Assembly (NCBI GenBank): GCA_031266665.1
Contig: JAISAO010000054.1
Location: forward strand, 1 to 64,000
DNA length: 64,000 nucleotides
Direction of reading: 5' to 3'
From: Propionibacteriaceae bacterium
Lineage (GTDB): Bacteria > Actinomycetota > Actinomycetes > Propionibacteriales > Propionibacteriaceae
A program made the translations under genes and the position numbers. The notes under the pieces were generated by a model that searched no databases, was not told the origin of the DNA, and saw nothing but the letters and a program-made list of their open reading frames with translations. Shown here piece by piece: positions 7,841 through 17,132 of this stretch. The stretch's first letter is position 1. Each line of letters opens with the position of its first letter.

Positions 7841-10800
7841 TCAGGATTGGCGCTGGCGGGCGGCCATGGACGTGATCAAGTGTTGCTGCAAGTCGATCAG
7901 GGGCTGGCCGTCGGGGCCGGCCGTGCGCTGGACCCAGCCGTCGGGGGTGAGCCACCAGGAGGCCACCGCCTCGTCGAAGGCCAGGTCGAAGAGGTGGCCG
8001 ACTTGCTGGACGTGGGACTCGTCGTTGAGCTGGACCAAGACCTCCACCCGACGGTCGAGGTTGCGGTGCATCAGGTCGGCCGAGCCGATGTTGACCTTGG
8101 GCCGGCCGCCGTTCTCGAACCAGAACAGGCGCGAATGCTCGAGGAAACGGCCCAGTATGGAGCGGACGCGGATATTGTCCGACAATCCCGGGATGCCGGC
8201 CCGCAGGGCGCAGATGCCGCGCACCCAAAGATCCACCGGGACGCCCGCCTGGCTGGCCCGGTAAAGGGCGTCCATGAGTTGTTCGTCCACGATCGAGTTG
8301 ACCTTGATCCGAATCCGGCTGGGCCGCCCGGCGTGGTGCGACTCGATCTCCCGCTCGATCAATTCCAACAAACCCTGGCGGATACCGTGGGGCGAGACCA
8401 TGAGATGTTTGTAGGTGGTGCCGGTGGTGACCGTGGCCGAGGCCAAAGAGTTGAACAGGCGGTGGACATCGGCGGTAATGGCCGGGTCGGCGGTCAACAG
8501 GCCCATGTCCTCGTATTGGCGGGCCGTCTTGGGGTTGTAGTTGCCGGTGCCGATGTGGCAGTAGCGGCGCAATTCCCCGTTCCCCTCCTCGCGGATGACG
8601 AGCGACAATTTACAATGTGTCTTGAGGCCGACCACGCCGTAGACGACGTGGACGCCGGCCCGCTCCAATTTACGCGCCCAACGAATATTGGCCGTCTCGT
8701 CAAAACGGGCTTTGATCTCGATCAGGGTCAAGACTTCTTTGCCGGCCAGGGCGGCGTCGATCAGGGCGTCGACGATGGGCGAGTCGCCGGAGGTGCGGTA
8801 GAGGGTCTGGCGGATGAGTTTGACCTGGGGGTCGGCGGCGGCCTGCTCGATGAAGCGTTGCACGCTGGTGGCGAAGGAGTCGTAGGGGTGGTGCAGCAGG
8901 ACGTCGCGTTTCTTCAGGGCGGCGAAAAGGTCGGCCGGACGGGCCGACTCCCACTCCGCCAGCTGGGGGCTGGTCCGGGTCGTGAAGCTGGGGTACTTGA
9001 GGTCCTCGCGGTCGACGTCGGCGATGGCGAACAAACCGCGCAGGTCGAGCGGGCCACGGATGAAGAAGGCCTCTTGGGTGGTGATGTCGAGTTCGCGCAA
9101 CAAGAAATCCAACAACACCGGGTCCGTGCCCTCGGCCAGCTCCAGCCGGACCGGCGGGCGGCCCGGGCGGCGCCGGCCGCCGATCTCTTTCTCCATGGCG
9201 AACAAAATGTTCTCGGCGTCGTCCTCCTCGACCTCGACGTCCTCGTCGCGGGTCACCCGGCAAATGGTCGAATGGAGGACGGTCATGCCGAAGATCTCAT
9301 TCTGATGGGCGGTCAGAATATCCTCCAGGGGCACGAAACGATCCTCGCTCACACGGTAGAAGCGAGGCAGGATGTCTGGCACTTTGACGCGGGCGAACAA
9401 TTTCACGCCGGTGGTCGGGTTCTGCTCCTGGACGATGAGGTTGAGGGTGCGGGCGGACAGGTGGGGGAAGGGGTGGCTGGGGTCGATCGCCAGCGGTGTC
9501 AGAATGGGGAAGATACGGTCGCTGAACAAACCGTTGAGACGGGCGCGCTCCGGGTCGGTCAACTCCTGCCAATGGAGGATGTGGATACCGGCCTGGGCCA
9601 GCTCGGGGCGAATCTCCTCGGTGAAGACGCGGCCCTCCTCGGCCATCAGGTCGTGGGTGGTGGACAAGATGGCGTCGTGCAATTCGCGCGGCAGCAGGCC
9701 CGAGGTGCCGGGCTGGGCCATGTCGGCCTCGATGCGGCGTTTCAGGCCGCCCACCCGGACCATGAAGAACTCGTCCAGGTTGGAGGAGAAAATGGCCAGG
9801 AAACGGGCCCGCTCCAGCAGGGGGACGCGCAGGCGGTCCTTCGCCAGGTCGAGCACCCGGCGGTTGAAGGCCAGCCAGGCTAACTCCCGGTCGGCGTAGG
9901 GGGAGTCGGTCAAGCCCCGGTCGGTCTCAAACTCCGAGGCCGACAGGACGTCCGTCGGTGGCCACGAGGCGGTGACGGGCGAGGCGGCCGATGAGATGAG
10001 ATCGCTGGCCGAGTCGGCTGACTGTGGGCTGTCGGCCGACGGCGGGCTGTCGATCGCTAAGACGGCGGTCGGAGCCGGCTCGGTCTCGATCTCGGTCTGG
10101 GCCGGCGGGGCCGGTGGGTTGGCGTCGGGCGCGTCGGTCTCGGCCAGGGCGATGTCGGTTGCTGTCTGGGCGGGCGGCCTGGGTTCGGACGGCCTGGGTT
10201 CGGGCGGGGTGGGCTCGGGCGGGGTGGGCTCGAAGGCGTCGCGGCTGCCGGATTCGGGCGGCAGGGCCAGGCGCAGGGTGTGATCGACGGTGCCACGGCT
10301 GGCCAGGGCGGGTGTCCAGTGCGCGGCGCCGGTGAGGCTGGAGGCCCCTGGGCGGCGGGTCGGCGCCGCCTCGGCGGTGGCGGACGACGGGGGGCTGAAC
10401 TCGATGACGATCTCGGGCGGGTGGGAGAAGTCGAGCCGGGCGTCGTCCGCCGCCATCCGCTGACGGCTGGCCGGGGGCGGCCGGTCGGCCGATCGCGTCC
10501 CCGGGGACGATGTGGCGGCGGAGTCAACCGGCCAGGGCGGGGTCGCCCCAAAGCTCGGGTCGGGGGCGGACGGCGGCGAGACGGTCGTCTCGGCGGTCGG
10601 GCCGGGGGCCATACCGGGCCGGGGCGAGTCGAGGGCTGGAGCGGGCGTGGGCCTTTCCGGCCTTGGCCCGCCGGTCCGATCAAGCAGTCGACCGGTGGCC
10701 GGACCGGGCGGCGGCCCGTCGATCAGGTCCGGGGCTGGTCCGTCGATCAGGTCCGGGGTTGGGACGAGGTTCGGTCGGCCGATCAGGTCTGGGGTTGAGT

Positions 10801-13657
10801 CTGGGGCCGGTCGGCCGATCAGGGTTGGGTCGGACGCCAAGGCGTTGATCAAGTCCACGGTCGGGGCGCCGCCAGGTCGGCCGATCAGATTCAGGGCCGG
10901 GTCGGCGTCCGCGCCGGCCCTGAAGCCTGATCCACCGCTGGTCGCTCGGTGGTCGAGCAGCGGTGTATCAGGGTTCAGGCCGCCGGACTGGTCGGCCACT
11001 GGGGCGGACGGGCGTCCGGGTGGTGGGAACGGGGTCTCGAAGTCGGCCGCCGGGTGGGACGGGCGTCCGGCCAGTGGGGATGTGGTCTCGAAGACGTAGG
11101 CCGCGCTGGCCTGGGCCAACTTGTCGGCGGCGGCGCGAAAGGCCTGGGCCGGGTCGCCGGCGGCGTGGGGGAGGGGTTGGGTTGATTCAGCGGCGGGGAA
11201 AGTCTGGTCGGCGGTGGCGCGGTGGAGGGCCTGGGCCGGGTCGGCGGCGCTGGGCCAAAGGCCGGTGGACAGGCCGCTGCCCCGCCACTCGGGCAAGCCG
11301 ATCCCGCTCCAGGCGTCCGCCGTGGTGGCGTGGCCGCTGACCGAACCCGTCAGGGGCGGGGCCACGCTGGTGGCGGGCTGGCCCAACGGGCCGCCGAAGA
11401 AGGGGTCGGCGCTGCTGGCGAGTCCGGCGGCGGGGTCCGTCAAGGGCGGGGCGGCGCTTGGCGCGGTGTATCCGCCGGCCAGACCGGCTAGGGGCGGGGC
11501 GGGGCGGCCGGTGGGGCCGTTGGTGGGACCGGCTGGGGGCGGGACGGCGGCTGGTCGCTCCGAGAGCCAGGGATCGAGGCCGATGGGGTTTGATCGGCCC
11601 GGGGCGGCAGCGGTCTGGTTGAGACTCGATCCACCGCTGGTCGCTCGGTAGTCGAGAAGCGGTGGATCAGGGTTGAACGGTTGGCCGGTGGGGGGGCCGG
11701 TCTGGAACGGTTGGCCGGTGGTCGCGGCGGGGCCGTGGTCCAAGGCCGTCGCCGGGTCGTGGTCCAGGGTCGAGGCCGGGCCGGGGCGACTGTCGGCGGC
11801 CGGGCGGAAATATGGGTCGGTCAGAGCGGCGGGCGTGAGGGGCGGTCGGCCGGTGGTCTTGGTCGAGCCTGGCCCGGGGTCCGTCGGGCGGTCGGCCGGG
11901 CGGAGATGCGGGTCGGCTGGGTTGGTCGGGGCGAGGGGCGGTCGGCCAGTGGTCTTGGTCGAGCCCGGTCCGGGGTCCGTCGGGCGGTCCGGCGGGGTGG
12001 CGGCCGGGCGGAGATGCGGGTCGGCCGGGGCGGCCGGGGTGAGGGGTGGTCGGCCGGTGGTCTCGGTTACGCCCGGTCCGGGGTCCGGCGGGCGTTTCAG
12101 CGGCCCAGTGGTCAAGGCGGCGGGCTCTGGCCCGGTCTGGTCCGGCTTCGGGTCCCGGCCGCGGGCCGGCGGCGCAGTCGTCGTGGCCTGGCTGGGCGAG
12201 GGCGGTCCCGCGCCTGGGAGGCCGTTCGCCGAGGGCAGGTCGAGGGGGGCGAAGCCGCCGTCCGGCACAGTCGTCGGCAGCCCCGATCCCGGGGGAGAGC
12301 TGGTCGAGGTCGAGGCCAGGGGCAGCCAGTCCGACGGTTTCAAAGCGCCGGGCGGGCGGGGCGGGACGATTGTCGTCGGCGTGGGGCCGCTGGTCCGCTC
12401 CGGCTTGGCCTCTGACCGGCCGTCGGCCGGCGGGGAGGAGAACAACCATTGGGCCGAGGCGGCCTGGGAGGCGGCGCCGGCAGCGGCCGTGGGTGGTGTG
12501 GTCGGGTCAGGGGCTGGCGGTGTGGTCGGGCCGGCTGGTGGCGGTGTGGTCCCGGTGGTGGCCGGTGACTTGGTGGCGGTGGTGGCCGGTGGTGTGGTCG
12601 GGCCGGTTGGTGGCGGTGTGGTCCCGGTGCTGGCCGGTGGCGTGGTGGCGGTGGAGGTCCCGGTGGTGGCGGTGGTGGCCAGTGGTGTGGTCCCGGTGGT
12701 GGCCGGTGGCGTGGCGGCGGTCGCGGCGGTGGGTCGTGGCGGGGTCTTCCCGGGGGCGTAGAGGATGTCGCGGCGGCTGGTCCAGAAGCCGGAGCGCTGA
12801 TACAGCCGGACCAGGCGGGTGTTGGACCCCTCGACGTAGAGGATGATGTAGCGCAGGCCGGCGGCGGCCAGATAGTCGACACCGGCCTCGAGCAGGGAGC
12901 GGCCCAGGCCCCGGCCGGAGAAGCTGGGGGTGACGGCCAGGAGGTAGACCTCGCCCACGCTCTGACGGCCGGCGGCGGCATGGATCTTGGCCCAGTGGAA
13001 ACCGACGATGCGGCCGGATTCCAGGTCCTCGGCCAGCAGCAGGCCGGCCGGGTCGAACCAACTGGCCGTCAGGCGGACGCTGAGATCGGCCCTGGTCCAG
13101 CGGCCCTGCTCCGGGTGGGAGGTGAAGGCGGCGGCGTTGACGGCCAGAACGGCGTCGCCGTCGGCCGGCTGGAAGCCGCGGACGCGGACGGGCAGCCTCG
13201 GCACGGTCGGCCGGGGCGGGCTCTGAGCCAAGTCGCGGGTCATCTGGAGCAGTTCACGAGTCGGCTGGAGGCCGAGGCGGGCGGCGAAGCCCTGGGCCGC
13301 CGGCAGGTGGCCGAAGGACCACAATTGGGCCGCCGGGTCCATCGCCCTAGCCGAATCCGCCAGGGCCTGGCCGATGCCCTGACGGCGGTGGTCCGGGGCC
13401 ACCACCAACTGGCAGACGTGGGCGAAATCGAGTTGGCCGTAGCCGATGATGGCGCCGTGGGCCTCGCGCGCCAAGAGGTGGGTGACCGGGTTGGAGGCGC
13501 GTCCGCTGGTCGGGTCGAGGGCGAAGAGGGCGTCGTCGTTCAGGGGGCTGATGCCGTCGGCGGCCGTGGCGGCTCGCGTCAGGGCGCGGACGGCCGTCGC
13601 CTCAGCGGCGGTCAGGGCCGGCGCTGTCGTCACCCGATGTGTCCGAGTAGTCGCCAC
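7841..13657 (-). CDS. Fusion frame: mycothiol synthase (MshD) - long P/T/A-rich linker - polyphosphate kinase (PPK1)
   Basis: One uninterrupted frame of 1938 codons. Residues 1 to about 312 are two tandem GNAT domains as in MshD, the acetyltransferase of the last step of mycothiol synthesis (motifs VVAPDHRRQGIGQAL and VTPSFSGRGLGRSLL). From about residue 1245 to the end is a whole PPK1: SPYADRELAWLAFNRRVLD at its start, the catalytic-His segment GLKTHCKLSLV near 1680 and RYCHIGTGNYNPKTAR after it. The roughly 930 residues between are low complexity, rich in Pro, Thr, Ala, Gly and Asp, with TTGTTPP-like repeats and two copies of a translated palindromic element. No ATG or GTG lies close to the PPK domain; the nearest in-frame ATGs are about 200 codons upstream. 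Either this is one bifunctional protein or ppk starts inside the linker. A GlnR-like gene upstream matches the mycobacterial glnR-mshD order. Confidence 0.8.
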   Translation of the reverse strand: MATTRTHRVTTAPALTAAEATAVRALTRAATAADGISPLNDDALFALDPTSGRASNPVTHLLAREAHGAIIGYGQLDFAHVCQLVVAPDHRRQGIGQALADSARAMDPAAQLWSFGHLPAAQGFAARLGLQPTRELLQMTRDLAQSPPRPTVPRLPVRVRGFQPADGDAVLAVNAAAFTSHPEQGRWTRADLSVRLTASWFDPAGLLLAEDLESGRIVGFHWAKIHAAAGRQSVGEVYLLAVTPSFSGRGLGRSLLEAGVDYLAAAGLRYIILYVEGSNTRLVRLYQRSGFWTSRRDILYAPGKTPPRPTAATAATPPATTGTTPLATTATTGTSTATTPPASTGTTPPPTGPTTPPATTATKSPATTGTTPPPAGPTTPPAPDPTTPPTAAAGAASQAASAQWLFSSPPADGRSEAKPERTSGPTPTTIVPPRPPGALKPSDWLPLASTSTSSPPGSGLPTTVPDGGFAPLDLPSANGLPGAGPPSPSQATTTAPPARGRDPKPDQTGPEPAALTTGPLKRPPDPGPGVTETTGRPPLTPAAPADPHLRPAATPPDRPTDPGPGSTKTTGRPPLAPTNPADPHLRPADRPTDPGPGSTKTTGRPPLTPAALTDPYFRPAADSRPGPASTLDHDPATALDHGPAATTGQPFQTGPPTGQPFNPDPPLLDYRATSGGSSLNQTAAAPGRSNPIGLDPWLSERPAAVPPPAGPTNGPTGRPAPPLAGLAGGYTAPSAAPPLTDPAAGLASSADPFFGGPLGQPATSVAPPLTGSVSGHATTADAWSGIGLPEWRGSGLSTGLWPSAADPAQALHRATADQTFPAAESTQPLPHAAGDPAQAFRAAADKLAQASAAYVFETTSPLAGRPSHPAADFETPFPPPGRPSAPVADQSGGLNPDTPLLDHRATSGGSGFRAGADADPALNLIGRPGGAPTVDLINALASDPTLIGRPAPDSTPDLIGRPNLVPTPDLIDGPAPDLIDGPPPGPATGRLLDRTGGPRPERPTPAPALDSPRPGMAPGPTAETTVSPPSAPDPSFGATPPWPVDSAATSSPGTRSADRPPPASRQRMAADDARLDFSHPPEIVIEFSPPSSATAEAAPTRRPGASSLTGAAHWTPALASRGTVDHTLRLALPPESGSRDAFEPTPPEPTPPEPRPSEPRPPAQTATDIALAETDAPDANPPAPPAQTEIETEPAPTAVLAIDSPPSADSPQSADSASDLISSAASPVTASWPPTDVLSASEFETDRGLTDSPYADRELAWLAFNRRVLDLAKDRLRVPLLERARFLAIFSSNLDEFFMVRVGGLKRRIEADMAQPGTSGLLPRELHDAILSTTHDLMAEEGRVFTEEIRPELAQAGIHILHWQELTDPERARLNGLFSDRIFPILTPLAIDPSHPFPHLSARTLNLIVQEQNPTTGVKLFARVKVPDILPRFYRVSEDRFVPLEDILTAHQNEIFGMTVLHSTICRVTRDEDVEVEEDDAENILFAMEKEIGGRRRPGRPPVRLELAEGTDPVLLDFLLRELDITTQEAFFIRGPLDLRGLFAIADVDREDLKYPSFTTRTSPQLAEWESARPADLFAALKKRDVLLHHPYDSFATSVQRFIEQAAADPQVKLIRQTLYRTSGDSPIVDALIDAALAGKEVLTLIEIKARFDETANIRWARKLERAGVHVVYGVVGLKTHCKLSLVIREEGNGELRRYCHIGTGNYNPKTARQYEDMGLLTADPAITADVHRLFNSLASATVTTGTTYKHLMVSPHGIRQGLLELIEREIESHHAGRPSRIRIKVNSIVDEQLMDALYRASQAGVPVDLWVRGICALRAGIPGLSDNIRVRSILGRFLEHSRLFWFENGGRPKVNIGSADLMHRNLDRRVEVLVQLNDESHVQQVGHLFDLAFDEAVASWWLTPDGWVQRTAGPDGQPLIDLQQHLITSMAARQRQS
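10920..10978. repeat. Palindromic element, in-frame copy 1 inside the MshD-PPK linker
   Basis: A 59-base imperfect inverted repeat. The arms are CTGAAGCCTGATCCACCGCT and its near complement, around a centre containing GGTCGCTCGGTGGTCGAGC. On the minus strand it is translated inside the linker and includes PLLDHRATSGGS. A related copy lies 700 bases away. Confidence 0.75.
11618..11678. repeat. Palindromic element, in-frame copy 2 inside the MshD-PPK linker
   Basis: A 61-base inverted repeat with the core arm GATCCACCGCT and its complement, and the same centre as copy 1 (GGTCGCTCGGTAGTCGAG). It is read in the same frame as copy 1 and gives PLLDYRATSGGS, so both insertions preserved the frame in the same phase. 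Confidence 0.75.
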
Positions 13658-13666
13658 CGCCCCAGA

Positions 13667-13710
13667 CTAGTGGTCTGCCGTAGCTAAGACGTAGGCCCCG
13701 CGTAGTTGAG
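13667..13710. repeat. Possible truncated copy of the CTAGTGGTCTG repeat
   Basis: This stretch, just upstream of the mshD start, begins CTAGTGGTCTGCCGTAGCTA and resembles the left end of the 165-base element at 32986-33150. No right end is visible, so it is a remnant at best. Confidence 0.4.
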
Positions 13711-13739
13711 CGGCGTCGCTGGCGGCAATCGTCCAGCGG

Positions 13740-14417
13740 TCAGCGGTTGGAGGCCCCGTCCGGCTTGGGGCGGACGGCCAAGCGGTAGCCGACATTGCGC
13801 ACCGTGCCGATCAGGGCCTCGTGCTCGGGGCCCAGCTTGGCGCGCAGGCGGCGGACGTGGACGTCGACGGTGCGTGTGCCGGCGTAGTAGTCGTAGCCCC
13901 AGACCTCGGCCAAAAGATGATGGCGGGAGAAGACACGGCCGGGGTGGAGCGCCAGATACTTCAGCAACTCGAACTCGGTGTAGGTCAATTCCAGGGGAAC
14001 GCCGTCCAGGGTGACGGAGTAGGCCGCCTCGTCGATCGCCAAGCCGCCCAATTGGATCGTCTCGCAGTCGGCCGCCGGCGGGGCGACGACGATACGCAGG
14101 CGGGCGTCGTACTCGGCCGGGCCGCCGCCGTCGAGGATGAAATCGTCACAACCCCAGTCGGGGGAGTAGGCGGCCAGACCGCCCTCGGCCAGGATGACGA
14201 GCCGGGGGACGACGATGCCGGCGCTGCTGAACAACTGACAGATCCCCTTGGCGGTCACGAGGTCGTCCCGGGCGTCCACCACCACCACGTCCGCGCCGGC
14301 CGAATCGGTCAGAACCTGGTCGCTGGAGCGGCGGAGCGTGACTTGATGGGCCAGGAGGGACAGCGGCGGCAGAGGGTCGCGGTCCCTCCGGTCGGTGATC
14401 AGCAAGACGCTCGCCAT
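13740..14417 (-). CDS. glnR: GlnR-like response regulator with OmpR-type winged helix
   Basis: A 225-residue protein. The first 110 residues resemble a receiver domain with the central aspartate strand (DVVVVDARDD) but without a convincing acidic pair near the N terminus, so it may be an atypical, phosphorylation-independent regulator. The C-terminal half is a clear OmpR/PhoB-type DNA-binding domain: LTYTEFELLKYLALHPGRVF, then WGYDYYAGTRTVDVHVRRLR and the wing GTVRNVGYRL. GlnR controls nitrogen metabolism in actinobacteria and lies next to mshD in mycobacteria, as it does here. Another OmpR-type regulator with a conserved position next to mshD remains possible. Confidence 0.8.
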   Translation of the reverse strand: MASVLLITDRRDRDPLPPLSLLAHQVTLRRSSDQVLTDSAGADVVVVDARDDLVTAKGICQLFSSAGIVVPRLVILAEGGLAAYSPDWGCDDFILDGGGPAEYDARLRIVVAPPAADCETIQLGGLAIDEAAYSVTLDGVPLELTYTEFELLKYLALHPGRVFSRHHLLAEVWGYDYYAGTRTVDVHVRRLRAKLGPEHEALIGTVRNVGYRLAVRPKPDGASNR

Positions 14418-14737
14418 AGCCCTCCCCTCACAGCCCGCGCCATCTGGGGGAAGAATAGTGGAAGCGCTGACGAAGACCGCGCCCAGTAGTCGGCCGGGGC
14501 TGGGGGCGGGGACGGTCCGCCGATGGTCCGTCCGTCGTCCGTCGCCCGTCGGGAAGATTTATTCACGGACTGGATTCAGGGGCGGGCTGGATCCCAGATC
14601 AAGTCCAAGATGACGTCATGACGGGTGTGATCGGTCTGGATCAGCCACCCGCGACCGGTCGGCCGCCCATGGGGCGGGGAACACGTCTTCGCGGCCCTCA
14701 GCCCGGCCGTGGCCGGGCCTTTGTTCCACAGCAGGGC
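14418..14737. other. Intergenic region with one palindromic repeat
   Basis: About 320 bases without a supported gene, between glnR and dtd (both minus strand). It contains a degenerate copy of the dispersed palindrome at 14589-14615 and a GC-rich hairpin (CCCGGCCGTGGCCGGG) near 14701-14717 that could end dtd transcription. Confidence 0.5.
14589..14615. repeat. Dispersed REP-like palindrome, degenerate copy
   Basis: Reads GGATCCCAGATCAAGTCC followed by AAGATGACG, one of at least eight copies in this window of a palindrome whose core is CCCGGATCAAGTCCGGG. Confidence 0.6.
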
Positions 14738-15376
14738 TCAGGCGTCCAGGATTAGTGTCACCGGACCCTGGTTGACCAACTCGAGCGCCATCATGGCGCC
14801 GAAGGAGCCCGTTTCGACGCTGGCGCCGAGCTGGCGCAAGTGGGCCACCAAGTGGTCGATCAGCGGCTCGGCCACATCCGCCCCGGCGGCGGCGGACCAA
14901 CTCGGCCGCCGGCCTTTGCGGGTGTCGGCGTAGAGCGTGAACTGGGACACCACCAGCAAAGGCGCGTCGATCTCGCTGGCCGAGACGTCGCCCCTGGACC
15001 AGCCCCGGGCGCCCGTGGCCTGGTCCGGCTGCCCCCAGTCCGAGTCCGGTGTGGTCGTGTCCGGTTCCCGCAGGTCCGTGTCCGGTTCCCGCTCCCCTTG
15101 GTTCGGTGTGGCCGTGTCCGGTTCCCGCTCCTCCTGGTTCGGGGTGGCCGTGTCCGGTTCTCGCCGGTCCGGGTGCGGGGACTCCCGGTCAGGCGCCCAG
15201 GCGGCGTCGAGGATACGCAGGCGCCACAACTTGTCGGCCAATTTGGCGGCCGTGGCCGGGGTGTCGCCGTGGGTCACGCCGACCAGGGCGACCAGGCCCG
15301 GCCGGGGCAGCCGCCCCACCACGCGACCGTCGACCCGGACCTCGGCCCGGGAGGCCCGCTGCACCACCATTCGCAT
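14738..15376 (-). CDS. dtd: D-aminoacyl-tRNA deacylase with repeat insertion
   Basis: Dtd removes D-amino acids mischarged onto tRNA. The N terminus ([15 protein letters not shown]) and both active-site motifs are present: SQFTLYAD and the cross-subunit Gly-cisPro motif in NQGPVTLIL. The family is usually about 145 to 150 residues; this one has 212. The excess is a charged, repetitive block of about 65 residues ([15 protein letters not shown] units, nt about 15040-15190) between WRLRILDAA and [12 protein letters not shown]. That loop links two conserved strands at the protein surface. The frame is intact on both sides, so the enzyme is probably functional. Confidence 0.9.
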   Translation of the reverse strand: MRMVVQRASRAEVRVDGRVVGRLPRPGLVALVGVTHGDTPATAAKLADKLWRLRILDAAWAPDRESPHPDRREPDTATPNQEEREPDTATPNQGEREPDTDLREPDTTTPDSDWGQPDQATGARGWSRGDVSASEIDAPLLVVSQFTLYADTRKGRRPSWSAAAGADVAEPLIDHLVAHLRQLGASVETGSFGAMMALELVNQGPVTLILDA

Positions 15377-15632
15377 GGTGGCAGGCTACTTCACCCCTCA
15401 CTCTCACCTCTCGCTCTCACCCCCGCTCCGCCCGCCGCCGGCACGGGTCGCCCGGGTCGGCCCCGGCCCCGGCGGCGTTGGCCTGGGGACGGCGGGGGAG
15501 GGCGGTGGTGTGGCGTGGGGGATGGCGGCCGGTCCAAGAATGTCGGGCCAAGGCTTCAAGGGTGACCGCCCTAGAGACTCTTGGGGATCAGAAGGCCGAC
15601 GAATGAGCCGAGTTTTCATCTAGCCTGATGGG
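15377..15632. other. Divergent intergenic region between dtd and the mptB-like gene
   Basis: About 255 bases. It should hold the divergent promoters of dtd and the mannosyltransferase gene. It includes short pyrimidine-rich repeats (CTCTCACCTCTCGCTCTCACC, 15400-15420). I see no gene in it. Confidence 0.4.
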
Positions 15633-17132
15633 GTGGCCCAGGCAACCCCCGACCGGATGACGGCGCCCGCCGTCGGGTGGCGCCGCCTAACCCGTCCGCT
15701 GGCCGTGGCCTGGAGCCACCGTCCCGTTAGACAAGCCTGCTTCGGCTCGATCGCCATCGAGTTGGGCTCCTTCACCCCGGCCTACCTGCCCCAGGCCTCG
15801 CCCATCTGGGGCTGGCTGCGCTCGGCCCAACTGGCCGGTCCGGCCGTCAAGGTCGTCGGCACGATCATCGTCATGGCCGGTATCTGGCTGCTGGTGGACG
15901 GTTGGTTCAAATTGCGCCAGCCTTGCCCGAATGAGCCCAAGCCGTGGGCGGTCTTGCTCATCTGGAGTCTGCCGCTGTCGTTCGGCCCGCCCATTTTCAG
16001 CCATGACGCCTATTCCTACGCCGCCCAGGGCTGGCTGATCCACAACCACTTCAACCCCTACGCCGTCGGCCCCGGCATCCTCCCCGGCAGCTTCGCCGAT
16101 CTGGTGGCCGCCGTCTGGCGCGACACCTCCGCCCCCTACGGCCCCCTCAGCCTGCAGATCTCCCACGGCCTGGTCGAGCTGTCCGGCTACTACGCCACCG
16201 TGGCCGCCGAGCTGCAGCGCCTCCCGGCCGTCGTCGGCGTGGTCCTGATCGCCGCCGGCCTGCCCCGGCTGGCCCGCCGACTGGGGGTCGACCCCCGACG
16301 GACGGCCTGGTTCGCCTGCCTCAACCCCCTGCTGGTGATCGACTTCGTCGGCGGCGCCCACAACGACGCCCTGATGATGGGCCTGGTGGTGGTGGCGCTG
16401 TGCCTGGCGGCCCGGGGGCGGTGGTGGTGGCTGCTGGCGGCCGGCGTCATCGGCCTGGCCGCCGCCATTAAACAACCAGCCTTTCTGGCGGCCCTGGTCC
16501 TGCCCCTGCTCGGTGCCCCACCGCCCGACTGGCGGCGCCCGCGTCAGGCGGCCGCCGCCGGGTGGCGTCTGGTGGCCTCCCTGGCGCTGGCGGTGGGGGT
16601 TTTCGTGCTCTGCTCGTGGGCCTGCGGCCTGGGTTTCGGCTGGATCCACGCCCTCGACGTCCCCGGCTCCGTCGCCACCGCCTCTCCCACCTCGCTGATC
16701 GGCGAGTCGATCCAGTGGGTCGTCAACCAGACCTCCGGCCACGCCGGCGTGGTCGGCGACCGCACCTACATCCGCCTGGCCCAAGGCATCGGCGTCATCG
16801 TCGGTTTCGTCGTGACAGCTTTAATCGCCGTGTGGGTCGGCCGCCGCCAACCGTTGCTGGCCCTGTCCTTGTCCTGGCTGGTCATCGCCGCCCTGGGGCC
16901 GGCCCTGCACTCCTGGTACATCTTGTGGGGCGGCTTGTTGCTGCCCCTGACGCCGGAGCGCCGGCAATTGCCCCGGGCGGCCGTCGTCGTCACGATAGGA
17001 CTGTTGTCCTATGCCGCCATCAACCTGGCCTGGCGCAACGGTTTGTTGGCGGCCGGCGTCGCCACCGCCGCTCTGCTGGTCTGGCTGACACTGAGACACG
17101 AGCGCCGCCGCTCAGCGGTGGATCCGGGCTGA
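15633..17132 (+). CDS. Polyprenol-phosphomannose-dependent alpha-1,6-mannosyltransferase (MptB-like)
   Basis: A 499-residue polytopic membrane protein of the GT-C type with about a dozen hydrophobic segments. The signature loop after the first helices, FSHDAYSYAAQGWLIHNHFN followed by PYAVGP, and the later WFACLNPLLVIDFVGGAHND are typical of the actinobacterial MptA/MptB family, which extends mannan chains of lipomannan-type glycolipids from polyprenyl-phosphate mannose. The start is a GTG at 15633. MptB is preferred over MptA on the general look of the loops, so I leave the symbol empty. Confidence 0.8.
   Translation: MAQATPDRMTAPAVGWRRLTRPLAVAWSHRPVRQACFGSIAIELGSFTPAYLPQASPIWGWLRSAQLAGPAVKVVGTIIVMAGIWLLVDGWFKLRQPCPNEPKPWAVLLIWSLPLSFGPPIFSHDAYSYAAQGWLIHNHFNPYAVGPGILPGSFADLVAAVWRDTSAPYGPLSLQISHGLVELSGYYATVAAELQRLPAVVGVVLIAAGLPRLARRLGVDPRRTAWFACLNPLLVIDFVGGAHNDALMMGLVVVALCLAARGRWWWLLAAGVIGLAAAIKQPAFLAALVLPLLGAPPPDWRRPRQAAAAGWRLVASLALAVGVFVLCSWACGLGFGWIHALDVPGSVATASPTSLIGESIQWVVNQTSGHAGVVGDRTYIRLAQGIGVIVGFVVTALIAVWVGRRQPLLALSLSWLVIAALGPALHSWYILWGGLLLPLTPERRQLPRAAVVVTIGLLSYAAINLAWRNGLLAAGVATAALLVWLTLRHERRRSAVDPG

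Noticed and set aside
6624..8228. A 534-codon minus-strand frame overlapping mutT1
   Set aside because: It is a Pro/Arg-rich frame in another phase; the NUDIX and phosphatase motifs lie in the 6710-7807 frame.
7271..9883. An 870-codon plus-strand frame opposite the PPK domain
   Set aside because: The minus strand has the full catalytic motifs of polyphosphate kinase; the plus frame reads as composition-driven sequence.
11673..12761. Plus-strand frames opposite the MshD-PPK linker (Gly/Val/Arg-rich)
   Set aside because: They are antisense to low-complexity DNA, without ribosome-binding sites or family resemblance.
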